DNA from: Actinomadura citrea
GTDB taxonomy: Bacteria > Actinomycetota > Actinomycetes > Streptosporangiales > Streptosporangiaceae
Assembly (NCBI RefSeq): GCF_013409045.1
Contig: NZ_JACCBT010000001.1
Location: 7,728,669 to 7,792,668, forward strand
Direction of reading: 5' to 3'
Length of the DNA stretch: 64,000 bases
Shown here: positions 48,623 through 56,341 of the stretch, one piece after another
How the letters are laid out: every line of letters begins with the position of its first letter
Position numbering within the stretch: the first letter of the stretch is position 1
Position numbers and translations under genes: made by a program
Notes under the pieces: generated by a model
What the model was told of the DNA's origin: nothing
Database searches by the model: none
The model's input: the letters and a program-made list of their open reading frames with translations, nothing else

Positions 48623-51310
48623 GTGTTCATGGGGCGAGACCGTGAGAGGGACCGCGTCGCCGGGGTTCTCGGGGACGCCCGTTCCGGGGTCGGCCGGACC
48701 CTGGTCATCCGGGGCGAGGCGGGGATCGGCAAGACCGCGCTGCTCGGCCGGATCTCGGCGGACGCCGGGGACATGCAGATCATTCGCGGCACCGGCGTCG
48801 AGTCGGAGAGCGAGCTGGCGTTCGGCGGGCTGCACCTCATGCTGCATCCGTACCGCGACCGTTTCGAGGCGCTGCCCGAGCGGCAGGCGGCGGCGCTGCG
48901 CTCGGCGTTCGGTCTCGCCGCCGGGCCGGCCGGCGACCGCTTCCTGATCGGCGCCGCCACCCTCACCCTGCTGTCCGAGCTGGCCGCCGACCGGCCGCTG
49001 GCGTGCCTGGTGGACGACGCGCAGTGGCTCGACAGCGCCTCGCTGGACGCGCTGCTGTTCGCCGCCCGCCGGCTCGGCGCCGACCCGATCGCCATGATCT
49101 TCACGGTCCGGGACGGCGCCCGGCCCTTCCCCGACCGCGGCCTGGAGGTGCTGCGGCTGACCGGCCTGGACCGCGGCGCCGCCGAAGACCTGGTGGCGGC
49201 GCGCGTGCCCGGCCTCACCGTCCCGGTGCGGGAGCGCCTGCTGGACGAGGCGGCCGGCAACCCGCTCGCGCTCATCGAGCTGGGGAACGCCCTGCGGTCG
49301 CGGCCCGCCCGTCCCGCCGGTCCGCTGCCGGTCGGCGGCAGAGTGCAGGAGACGTTCCGGCGCCGGCTGGCCGAGCTGCCGGACGCCACCCGCCGGCTGC
49401 TCCTGGTGGTCGCCGCCGACAGCACCGCCGACCTCGGCATCGTGCTGCGCGCCGGCGACGCGCTCGGCCTCGCGCCCGCCGACCTCGGACCCGCCGAGGA
49501 GGCCGGGCTCGTGGTCCTGGACGGCGGGGAGGTGCGGTTCCGCCACCCGCTCATCCGCGCCGTCACCTACCAGGACGCGGCCCACCACCGGCGGATCGAC
49601 GTCCACGGCGCCCTGGCGCGCGCCCTGCCCGGCGACGAGCACGCCGACCGGCGCGCCTGGCACCTGGCGGCCGCCGCGACCGGCCCCGACGAGGGCGTCG
49701 CCGCCGAGCTCGAACGGGTCGCGCACCGCGCCGAGCTGCGCGGCGGCACGGCCGCCGTCTCCACCGCGTACGAGCGCGCCGCGCGGCTCAGCACCGAGCC
49801 GGAGGGCAAGGCCCGGCGGCTCGTCCACGCGGCGCGGGCCGCCTACGACGCCGGCCGGCCCGACCAGGCCGCGCGTCTCGCCGAGGAGGCCGAGCACCTC
49901 ACCGAACAGGACGGGGTCGTCGCCGAGGCCACCTTCATCCGCGCCCAGGTCGCCTACGAGCGCACCTCGCCCGCGGCCGACGCGGAGCTGGCGCTGCGGG
50001 GCGCGGCGCTCATCGCCGCGAGCGACCCCGAGCAGGCGGTGTCCATGCTGACGGAGGCCGTCTGGTCCGCCCGGGACGCGGGCGCCCACGACCTGGTGCG
50101 GCGCAGCGTCGAGCTGCTCGGGACGGTGCGGCTGCCCGCGGGCTCGGCGAAGGCGCCGGTGACCGCCGGGCTGATCGCCTACGGGCGGCTGGCGGACGGC
50201 GCGCCGGGGGCCGTCCCGCCGATGCGGGCCCTGTTCGAGGCCGCGCGGAGCGGCGAGGTCGAGGAGGTCGTCGAACGCATCATCGGCGGTTTCATGGGCC
50301 TGCTCGTGGCCGACGACCGCGGCGCGACCGGGCTGCTGGAGGGGATGGCCGCGCAGGCCAGGTCCCGGGGCGCGCTCGGCTGGCTCCCCTACATCCTGGA
50401 GGCCCTCGCGATCGGGCGGGTGCTGCTCGGCGACCTGCGCGGCGCGGACGCGGCGGCGGCCGAGGGCATGTCGCTTGCCGCCGACATCGGCATGGAGACG
50501 CAGGTGACCGCGCTGCGGTGCATCGCAGTGCGGCTGGAGTCGGATGCCGGACGCAGCCGCGCCCTGGCGGCGGGGGTCCTCGAGCACGCCGACCTTCACC
50601 CGACCAACACCGCGCTCGCGTCCTGGGGCCTCGGCCTGCTCGACCTCGCCGAGGGGAACGCCGGAGCCGCCCTGGAGCGGCTGGACGCGGTGTGCTCCGG
50701 CCCCGCCCGGCACGACGTGCTGATCCGCGCCGTCCCGGACCACGCGGAGGCGGCCGTGCGCGCCGGGCGCCCGGAGCTGGCCCGCACCCACCTTCCCGCG
50801 TTCGAGGCGTGGGCGGCGGCCACGTCCAGCACGGCCCTGATCTCCCGCTGCCGCGCCCTGCTCGCCACCGGGGAGGAGGCCGACGAGCACTACCGCACCG
50901 CCCTCGGCCTGCACGGCGACCGCGTCTACGACACCGCGCGGACCCGGCTGCTGTACGGGGAATGGCTGCGCCGCCGGCGCCGCCGCACCGAGGCCCGGGA
51001 GGAGCTGACCGCGGCGCGGGAGGCGTTCGCCCGGATCGGCGCCGAGTGCTGGGCCGAGCGCGCCCGCGCCGAGCTGGAGGTCCTCGGGGACCGTCCGGCG
51101 GCCCGGTCCGGGGACGCCGACCCCCTGAAACGGCTGACCCCGCAGGAGCTCCAGGTGGTGCGGCTCGCCGCCGCCGGTCTCAGCAACCGGGAGATCGGCG
51201 CGCAGCTCTACCTCAGCCCCCGCACGGTCGGGCACCACCTCTACAAGGCGTACCCGAAGATCGGCGTCACCCGCCGCGTGGAGCTGGCCCGGCTGGTATC
51301 GGACACATGA
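48623..51310 (+). CDS. Large LuxR-family ATPase regulator (LAL)
   Basis: The protein has 895 residues from GTG 48623 (ATG two codons on is possible). Walker A IRGEAGIGKTALLG is intact and Walker B is LACLVDDAQWLD. A GTVES-type sensor (VRDGARPFPDRGLEVLRLTG) and long TPR-like helices follow. The LuxR domain is RLTPQELQVVRLAAAGLSNR with YLSPRTVGHHLYKAYPKIGV. It resembles the LAL at 38857-41607 but is not its close copy. Targets are unknown. A short-chain reductase gene follows 164 bp downstream and might be controlled by it. Confidence 0.9.
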   Translation: MFMGRDRERDRVAGVLGDARSGVGRTLVIRGEAGIGKTALLGRISADAGDMQIIRGTGVESESELAFGGLHLMLHPYRDRFEALPERQAAALRSAFGLAAGPAGDRFLIGAATLTLLSELAADRPLACLVDDAQWLDSASLDALLFAARRLGADPIAMIFTVRDGARPFPDRGLEVLRLTGLDRGAAEDLVAARVPGLTVPVRERLLDEAAGNPLALIELGNALRSRPARPAGPLPVGGRVQETFRRRLAELPDATRRLLLVVAADSTADLGIVLRAGDALGLAPADLGPAEEAGLVVLDGGEVRFRHPLIRAVTYQDAAHHRRIDVHGALARALPGDEHADRRAWHLAAAATGPDEGVAAELERVAHRAELRGGTAAVSTAYERAARLSTEPEGKARRLVHAARAAYDAGRPDQAARLAEEAEHLTEQDGVVAEATFIRAQVAYERTSPAADAELALRGAALIAASDPEQAVSMLTEAVWSARDAGAHDLVRRSVELLGTVRLPAGSAKAPVTAGLIAYGRLADGAPGAVPPMRALFEAARSGEVEEVVERIIGGFMGLLVADDRGATGLLEGMAAQARSRGALGWLPYILEALAIGRVLLGDLRGADAAAAEGMSLAADIGMETQVTALRCIAVRLESDAGRSRALAAGVLEHADLHPTNTALASWGLGLLDLAEGNAGAALERLDAVCSGPARHDVLIRAVPDHAEAAVRAGRPELARTHLPAFEAWAAATSSTALISRCRALLATGEEADEHYRTALGLHGDRVYDTARTRLLYGEWLRRRRRRTEAREELTAAREAFARIGAECWAERARAELEVLGDRPAARSGDADPLKRLTPQELQVVRLAAAGLSNREIGAQLYLSPRTVGHHLYKAYPKIGVTRRVELARLVSDT

Positions 51311-51473
51311 CTTAGGCCCGTCGCCGCACCCGCCGGTCCCGCCCCGCCCGCGCCGCTCCTGGCCCCGTCCACCCCCGCCGACCTGCGCTCCTGAACACCC
51401 GTTCGATGACCGATGCGGCCCGTCCCGCCGCGCTCGTAGCGTCGTGGCCACCTCGAACGAACGGAGAACCACG

Positions 51474-52211
51474 ATGCTTCTGGAGAACAAGACCGCGGTC
51501 ATCTACGGCGGAGGCGGCAACATCGGCGGCGCCATGGCGCGCGGCTTCGCGGCCGAGGGCGCGCGGGTGTTCCTCGCGGGCCGTACCCCCGCCAAGCTCG
51601 ACGCCGTCGCCGAGGGGATCCGGGCCGCGGGCGGCCTCGCCGAGACGGCCCGTGTGGACGCCCTGGACGAGGACGCCGTGAACGGCTGGGTCGACTCGGT
51701 CGTGGAGACGGCCGGCAGCATCGACGTGTCCGTCAACCTCATCTCCCAGGACGCGCTGTTCCGGCCCATGATCGAGATGCCGGCGGCGGACTTCGGCCGC
51801 GCCATGGAGAAGGTCGCGCGCTCGTTCCTGGTGACCACCCGGGCCGCCGCGCGGCACATGGTCAAGCAGGGCTCGGGCGTGATCCTGCATTTCGGCGGGT
51901 CCGACGGCACCAACCGCGCGCCCGGCCTCGGGACCGTGCAGATCGGCAGCGACATGGTGGAGGCGATGCGCCGCCAGTGGGCGTGCGAGCTCGGGCCGCA
52001 CTCGGTCCGCGTCCTGTCGATGCGCACCGGCGGCATCCCCGGCGAGGGCCTGCCGGATCCGGTGAAGCAGCAGATGGTGGACGCCACCCTGCTCAAGCGC
52101 ACCGCGACGCTCACCGACGTCGGCCGCGTCGCCGCCTTCCTGGCCTCCGACCACGCCGCCAGCCTGACCTCCACGCAGGTCAACATCTCCGCCGGCGCCC
52201 TGGTCGACTGA
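51474..52211 (+). CDS. SDR-fold protein without the YxxxK active site
   Basis: The protein has 245 residues from ATG 51474. AVIYGGGGNIGGAMARGFAA is a G-rich cofactor loop and VNLISQ replaces NNAG. After LHFGGSDGTNRAPGL, where Tyr and Lys should follow, the sequence is GTVQIGSDMVEAMRRQ: neither residue of YxxxK is there. RTGGIPGEGLPD and VNISAGALVD complete the fold. It is therefore an atypical SDR, either with different chemistry or non-catalytic binding. It looks intact and has normal codon bias, so it is not a pseudogene. A strong hairpin follows (52231-52263). Confidence 0.82.
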   Translation: MLLENKTAVIYGGGGNIGGAMARGFAAEGARVFLAGRTPAKLDAVAEGIRAAGGLAETARVDALDEDAVNGWVDSVVETAGSIDVSVNLISQDALFRPMIEMPAADFGRAMEKVARSFLVTTRAAARHMVKQGSGVILHFGGSDGTNRAPGLGTVQIGSDMVEAMRRQWACELGPHSVRVLSMRTGGIPGEGLPDPVKQQMVDATLLKRTATLTDVGRVAAFLASDHAASLTSTQVNISAGALVD

Positions 52212-52230
52212 CCGGGCCCGTCACCACCGC

Positions 52231-52263
52231 GCGGACGAGGCGCCGTCCCGGCGTCTCGTCCGC
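52231..52263. terminator. Terminator hairpin after the SDR gene
   Basis: GCGGACGAGgCGCCG (52231-52245) pairs with CGGCGtCTCGTCCGC (52249-52263) around a 3-nt loop, with one mismatch. Confidence 0.65.
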
Positions 52264-52351
52264 GTTCAGCCGCGTCCGCCCGCCTTCGGGACGAAGGACG
52301 AGGCCATCAGGGCACCCCGGCCGAGTGCACGCCTTGAGCGTCCGTCGCCGG

Positions 52352-52831
52352 TCAGGCGGTCGGGCCTTGGCCGTCGTTGTCCAGGGTCTCGGCGTGCAGG
52401 GCCTGGGAGATGGCGTCCTGCCAGCCCGTCAGGAAGGCGGGGTAGCCGTCGGCGAACCGGCGCAGGTGGGCGGCTCCGTCGTCGGACAGTGCGGTGAGCT
52501 CGTAGGTGACGGTCACGTTGCTGTGGTCGCCGGCCTGCTCCAGGACGACGGAGACCGTTCCCGCGCTGACGCCCGGGGTGACGCGCGCGTAGCGGATGCG
52601 CCGCCCGGGGGTCGCGTCCACGACGATCCAGGTGGTGGTCTGGCCGTGGTCGCGGTCGGGTGTCTGGAAGACGGTCCCGGGCTCGGCGTCGTCGGCGACG
52701 GGCGCGGGGAAGGACGGCTCCCAATGGGGAACCCACCGCCGCTCGCCCTGCGCTGTGAACAGGGGAAACGCCTCGCCGGAAGGCAGTGCGACCGTCAGGC
52801 GGCCGGTGAGCCGGTGCCGGGCGCCGCTCAT
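52352..52831 (-). CDS. SRPBCC-family small protein
   Basis: The protein has 159 residues. It begins RHRLTGRLTVALPSGEAFPL, followed by FTAQGERRWVPHWEP, a START-like pattern in which the W-x-P segment is typical. TVSVVLEQAGDHSNVTVTYE gives the beta strands and FADGYPAFLTGWQDAISQAL the long C-terminal helix. The start overlaps the stop of the upstream RHH-like gene (ATGA), so the two form a coupled operon. Ligand is unknown. Confidence 0.8.
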   Translation of the reverse strand: MSGARHRLTGRLTVALPSGEAFPLFTAQGERRWVPHWEPSFPAPVADDAEPGTVFQTPDRDHGQTTTWIVVDATPGRRIRYARVTPGVSAGTVSVVLEQAGDHSNVTVTYELTALSDDGAAHLRRFADGYPAFLTGWQDAISQALHAETLDNDGQGPTA

Positions 52832-53073
52832 CGCGTCTCGTCCAGGGTGTGCGCGTCCGCCGCGGTCAGGGTCAGGCCGTAGACGTCCTTGAGCTGCTCG
52901 ATCTTGGCGAGCGTCTCCGGCGAGAAGGGGGCCTTCCCCTCGAAGGCGTGCAGGGCGATGCCTTCGACCAGGTCGCCCAGGGACAGGTCGAGGTACTCGG
53001 CCAGCGCCTTGAGGACCTTGAGCACGTTGCGCTCGATCCGCACGCCGGTCTGCACCCGCTCAACATTTACCAT
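52828..53073 (-). CDS. Ribbon-helix-helix-like small DNA-binding protein
   Basis: The 81 residues start VERVQTGVRIERNVLKVLKA, a basic beta strand followed by a helix. SLGDLVEGIALHAFEGKAPF gives the second helix with the turn expected of RHH folds, and a C-terminal helix plus tail closes it. Three TGGTA repeats with an exact 8-bp period cover its own start codon, suggesting autorepression. The stop overlaps the SRPBCC start. RHH assignment is by pattern only. Confidence 0.65.
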   Translation of the reverse strand: MVNVERVQTGVRIERNVLKVLKALAEYLDLSLGDLVEGIALHAFEGKAPFSPETLAKIEQLKDVYGLTLTAADAHTLDETR

Positions 53074-53088
53074 GGTACCAAGTTACCA
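53068..53088 (-). promoter_or_regulatory. Three TGGTA repeats at 8-bp period over the RHH gene start
   Basis: On the minus strand TGGTA occurs at 53088-53084, 53080-53076 and 53072-53068. The middle copy is part of the palindrome TGGTACCA. Arrays of short boxes at fixed spacing are typical RHH operators. Confidence 0.5.
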
Positions 53089-53185
53089 GCTCCGGTCCCG
53101 GTGCGGTGGCCATGCGGGGACGATCACCTCTACCTTGGACGATCACGCGATTTTCGGACGTGGCGGACGGAAGGGATGGAGCGGC

Positions 53186-54001
53186 ATGCCGGAACCTTCG
53201 GCCGCCTCAGGCGGAGAGCCGCCGACGGACGAGCGGCCGGGGGCCGACCCCGGTCCGCGGGGCCGGTGGTGGTGGGCGGCCTGGCTCGTCCCGGGCTACG
53301 CGATCTCCTACGGGCTCGTGCTCGCCCTCCTCAGCGACGGCTTCTTCTGGCTCGCCATCCCCGGGATGCTCGGGCTCGCCACCGTGGTGCTCCTGGCGCT
53401 GCACGTGCTGCTCGAAGGGCCGTTCGGCGCCGCCGTCCCCTATGCCACGGACGGCACGGACCGCGAAGGCCCGGTGAAGCACCATTACAAGATCCTGATC
53501 GGGCGGTACCTGCTGGTGGTGGTGGTCTCCGTCGCGATGGTGGCCGTGCCGCTCGCCGTGGACGTCGACTACCTCTACCCGTTCGTCGGCACGGGGATGG
53601 TGGCGCTGCTGCTGGGGACGAGGTTCTGGCTTCCCCAGATCGTCTCCATGCGGAAATGCGCCCGGATACTGAAGGTCTACGACTTCGAGTTCCGCTCGCC
53701 CGTGCAGAAGTCGAACCTGCGCGGCAACGGGGTGCGGTCCCTGACCCTCGGCGCCGGCGGTTCTCCGCGCATGTCGGCCCGGGAGCCGCTGTTCTCCGAC
53801 CGGTGGCCCAGGGGGATCGAGAACGGGGTGTGGTTCGCCGGGGACGACCCGTTCGGCGGAGTGATCCTCGTCCCGGGCACGGGTGAGCTGATGTGCATGC
53901 AGCCCGCAACCTGGTCGGCGCAGGACAAGGCCCGGCGGCAGGCCGACCACCAGCGCCGGGAGAGGGCCCGGCGGGCCGGTCTGGCGCGAAAGTCGATCTA
54001 G
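53186..54001 (+). CDS. Multi-pass membrane protein of unknown function
   Basis: The protein has 271 residues from ATG 53186. After a Pro/Gly-rich N-terminus come four hydrophobic helices: WWWAAWLVPGYAISYGLVLA, FFWLAIPGMLGLATVVLLAL, YLLVVVVSVAMVAVPLAV and LYPFVGTGMVALLLGTRF. The cytoplasmic C-terminal 110 residues are basic (RRQADHQRRERARRAGLARK). I do not recognise the family. The gene is divergent from the RHH/SRPBCC operon and convergent with the reductase gene ending at 54023. Confidence 0.75.
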   Translation: MPEPSAASGGEPPTDERPGADPGPRGRWWWAAWLVPGYAISYGLVLALLSDGFFWLAIPGMLGLATVVLLALHVLLEGPFGAAVPYATDGTDREGPVKHHYKILIGRYLLVVVVSVAMVAVPLAVDVDYLYPFVGTGMVALLLGTRFWLPQIVSMRKCARILKVYDFEFRSPVQKSNLRGNGVRSLTLGAGGSPRMSAREPLFSDRWPRGIENGVWFAGDDPFGGVILVPGTGELMCMQPATWSAQDKARRQADHQRRERARRAGLARKSI

Positions 54002-54022
54002 CGGCTCAGGTGGGTCCCGCGG

Positions 54023-54943
54023 TCACGGTGTGATGACGAGCTTGCCGCGCGTGTGCCCGCCCCGGCTGGCGTCGAAGGCCTCGCCCACCTTCTCCAGCGG
54101 GTACGTCCCGGCGACCTCCACCGTGAGCGCGCCGCGGTCGGCCATGGCCCCGAGCTCCGCCAGCTTCGCGCCGCTCGGACGGACCCAGATCCAGTGGCCG
54201 CCGTGCTCCTCGACGGTGTTGTCGGCGACGGACACGTGCCGCCCGTCCTCGGCCAGGACGGCGAGGGTCGTGTCGAGCTGGCCGCCCACGAAGTCGGCGA
54301 CGGCGGACACCCCGTCGGGCGCCAGGGCCCGGACGCGCTCGGCCAGCCCGTCCCCGTAGACGACCGGCTCGGCGCCGAGGTCGCGCAGGAACTCGTGGTT
54401 CCTCTCCGAGGCCGTGCCGATGACGCGGGCGCCGCGGTCCCGTGCGATCTGGACCGCCAGGCTTCCCACCCCACCGGACGCCGCGTGGACGAGCAGGACG
54501 TCGCCCGGCCCGACCCCCAGGCGGTCCAGCGAACGCTGCGCGGTCATCCCGACGAGCGGCAGCCCGCCGGCCTGGTTCCAGTCGAGCGACACGGGCTTGC
54601 GCGCCACGTCGTCCGCCGTGACCGCGACGAACTGCGCGAACGTCCCGGCGCCGACGACGTCCTTGCGGGCGTAGGACATGACCTCGTCGCCGTCCGCGAA
54701 CTCCGGCGTGTCGGGACCGCTCCCCCGCACGACCCCGGCGACGTCCCAGCCGGGGATGACGGGGAACATCGCGTCCATCATCCCGTCCAGGCCGCCGGCC
54801 ATGACCTTCCAGTCCACGGGGTTGACCCCCGCCGCGCGGACCTCGATCAGGACCTGCCCCGGGCCGACCTTCGGGTCCGGGACGTCCCCGGTCCGCAGGT
54901 GCGAGTTGTCGCTGGCGAAAGAGTCATAGGTGACGGCACGCAT
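54023..54943 (-). CDS. NADP-dependent quinone reductase-like MDR oxidoreductase
   Basis: Started at ATG 54943 it has 306 residues; a longer frame upstream runs into the operator region. GPGQVLIEVRAAGVNPVDWK and PVIPGWDVAGVV mark the GroES-like domain. LLVHAASGGVGSLAVQIARD is the Rossmann AxxGxxG loop of the zinc-free quinone-oxidoreductase branch, and no zinc-binding Cys/His set is present. It reduces quinones or enones with NADPH by family analogy. It is divergent from the VOC-ArsR-SRPBCC operon, and one of the twin operators there may also control it. Confidence 0.85.
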   Translation of the reverse strand: MRAVTYDSFASDNSHLRTGDVPDPKVGPGQVLIEVRAAGVNPVDWKVMAGGLDGMMDAMFPVIPGWDVAGVVRGSGPDTPEFADGDEVMSYARKDVVGAGTFAQFVAVTADDVARKPVSLDWNQAGGLPLVGMTAQRSLDRLGVGPGDVLLVHAASGGVGSLAVQIARDRGARVIGTASERNHEFLRDLGAEPVVYGDGLAERVRALAPDGVSAVADFVGGQLDTTLAVLAEDGRHVSVADNTVEEHGGHWIWVRPSGAKLAELGAMADRGALTVEVAGTYPLEKVGEAFDASRGGHTRGKLVITP

Positions 54944-54991
54944 GCCCTCAACCTGCCACCCGGCCCGCCCGGCAAACATGGCCGCCAACGC

Positions 54992-55007
54992 GTAGGAACT
55001 TCCCTAC
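54992..55007. promoter_or_regulatory. ArsR-type operator copy 1
   Basis: GTAGGAACTTCCCTAC is an imperfect 16-bp palindrome directly upstream of the -35 element at 55010. It differs from copy 2 at one base. Confidence 0.65.
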
Positions 55008-55009
55008 GT

Positions 55010-55039
55010 TTGACAGGTAGGAAATTCCCTACGTATCTT
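55010..55039 (+). promoter_or_regulatory. Sigma-70-type promoter of the VOC-ArsR operon, leaderless
   Basis: TTGACA (55010-55015) and TATCTT (55034-55039) are spaced 18 bp. The ATG at 55046 begins six bases after the -10, so the transcript probably starts at the initiation codon. The spacer is filled by operator copy 2. Confidence 0.65.
55017..55032. promoter_or_regulatory. ArsR-type operator copy 2 within the promoter spacer
   Basis: GTAGGAAATTCCCTAC lies between -35 and -10, centred 25 bp from copy 1. A repressor here would exclude RNA polymerase. The ArsR protein encoded in the same operon is the obvious candidate. Confidence 0.65.
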
Positions 55040-55045
55040 CGGGGC

Positions 55046-55411
55046 ATGAACATCACGCATGTGCGGCTGCTGACCGTGCCGGTCTCCGACCAGGACGCGG
55101 CCAAGGACTTCTACGCGGGCAAGCTCGGCTTCGAGGTGGTGATGGACCGCTCGACGGGCCCGATGCGCTGGCTCCAGCTGGCGCCCAAGGGCGCGGAGAC
55201 GAACGTCGTCCTGGCGGACCACGTGCCCGGTGCGGCGCCCGGCAGCGTGCACGGGCTCATGCTGGAGACGACCGACCTCGACGCGGACTGCGAGCACCTG
55301 CGCAGCGCCGGGGTGCGGGTCGAGGGCCCGCAGGACCTTCCCTGGGGGCGGCAGGCGACGCTGACCGACCCCGACCCCGACGGCAACGGCATCGTGCTGG
55401 CCGCACGTTGA
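55046..55411 (+). CDS. VOC-superfamily protein
   Basis: The 121 residues form a compact two-module VOC fold: ITHVRLLTVPVSDQDAAKDF then YAGKLGFEVVMDRSTGPMRW, with VHGLMLETTDLDADCEHLRS and TLTDPDPDGNGIVLAAR. Metal ligands are not obvious. It heads the operon VOC-ArsR-SRPBCC behind a TTGACA/TATCTT promoter. The stop overlaps the next start (TTGA). With an ArsR repressor and a divergent quinone reductase it may handle a toxic small molecule; this is inference. Confidence 0.87.
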   Translation: MNITHVRLLTVPVSDQDAAKDFYAGKLGFEVVMDRSTGPMRWLQLAPKGAETNVVLADHVPGAAPGSVHGLMLETTDLDADCEHLRSAGVRVEGPQDLPWGRQATLTDPDPDGNGIVLAAR

Positions 55412-55719
55412 CGTCGGACGTCTTCGCGGCCCTGGCCAGCCCCGTCCGGCGGGAGCTCACCGCCCTCCTGCTGGACGGGCCGCGCCCGGTCAACGAGCTC
55501 GCGGCGCACTTCGCGATGAGCCGCCCGAGCGTGTCGGAGCACCTCAAGGTGCTGCGCGACGCCGGACTCGTCAGCGAGCGGCGCAACGGCCGGCAGCGCC
55601 TCTACCGGCTGGAACCCGCGCCCCTGCGGGAGCTCTCGCAGTGGCTCACCCCGTACGAGCGGTTCTGGCGGGAGAAGCTCTCCAACCTGCGCGACCTGCT
55701 GGACGAGGAGGACCTGTGA
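55408..55719 (+). CDS. ArsR-family winged-helix repressor
   Basis: The 103 residues begin at TTG 55408, overlapping the VOC stop as TTGA. VFAALASPVRRELTALLLDG and VNELAAHFAMSRPSVSEHLK form the winged helix; VLRDAGLVSERRNGRQRLYR is the wing. No metal-binding CxC motif is present, so it is the SdpR-like, non-metal type usually found with SRPBCC/AHSA1 genes, as here. It probably represses its own operon through the twin GTAGGAA-N-TTCCCTAC sites. Confidence 0.88.
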   Translation: MTSDVFAALASPVRRELTALLLDGPRPVNELAAHFAMSRPSVSEHLKVLRDAGLVSERRNGRQRLYRLEPAPLRELSQWLTPYERFWREKLSNLRDLLDEEDL

Positions 55720-55872
55720 CCCCTGTCGGCGAGGCGTCCGCCCTGGTCAAGCGGTTCGGGAAGGCGCGGGCCCGGCCGGCGGGCACCGGCGTGGACCACC
55801 GGCATCGTCCTGGTGCCGGGCGCCGTCGCCGTCGCCCGTTTCCGCGGGGGGCGACGTGGAAGAGGGGGGAAC

Positions 55873-56307
55873 ATGAGCGGTGAGCGGGCCTCGATCGAAG
55901 TGGACGAGTTCCTGCCGCATCCGCCCGCGAAGGTGTGGCGGGCGCTCACCGAGCCGGACCTGCTGGCCCGGTGGCTGATGCCGAACGACTTCAAGGCCGT
56001 CGTCGGGCACCGCTTCACGTTCACCGCCGGGCCGATCCCGGCGATCGGCTTCGACGGGTCGATCGCGTGCCGCGTCCTCGACGTCGAGGACGGGAGCCTG
56101 CTGCGCATCAGCTGGCGCGGAGGCGGCCTCGACACGACGGTGACGTGGCGGCTCGCCCCCGAAGGGCACGGCACCCGCCTCTTCGTCGAGCACGCGGGCT
56201 TCGACCTGGACGACCCCGTCAACGCCCACGCCTTCCGCGGCATGGGCAGCGGGTGGCGCTCCGGCGTCTTCCGCTCCCTGCACGACCTCCTCGCCGACCT
56301 GCGCTGA
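55873..56307 (+). CDS. SRPBCC / AHSA1-like protein of the ArsR operon
   Basis: The 144 residues start at ATG behind GAGGGGGGAAC. ASIEVDEFLPHPPAKVWRAL then TEPDLLARWLMPNDFKAVVG is the canonical AHSA1 opening. VTWRLAPEGHGTRLFVEHAG and the terminal helix WRSGVFRSLHDLLADL complete it. ArsR plus AHSA1-like genes are a recurrent actinobacterial pair. The 150 bp before it hold no convincing gene. A perfect terminator hairpin follows. Confidence 0.87.
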   Translation: MSGERASIEVDEFLPHPPAKVWRALTEPDLLARWLMPNDFKAVVGHRFTFTAGPIPAIGFDGSIACRVLDVEDGSLLRISWRGGGLDTTVTWRLAPEGHGTRLFVEHAGFDLDDPVNAHAFRGMGSGWRSGVFRSLHDLLADLR

Positions 56308-56309
56308 CC

Positions 56310-56341
56310 CCGCCGCAGGGCGGCGAGACGCCCTGCGGCGG
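56310..56341. terminator. Bidirectional terminator hairpin
   Basis: CCGCCGCAGGGCG (56310-56322) and CGCCCTGCGGCGG (56329-56341) form a perfect 13-bp stem with a 6-nt loop between convergent genes ending at 56307 and 56342. Confidence 0.8.

Noticed and set aside
48389..51502. Minus-strand open frame of more than 1000 codons
   Set aside because: It is antisense to the second LuxR ATPase gene, with low-complexity translation and no motif.
55717..55872. A small gene between ArsR and the AHSA1-like gene
   Set aside because: The GTG frame at 55717 has an Arg-rich, motif-free translation and no ribosome site. The segment reads better as spacer.
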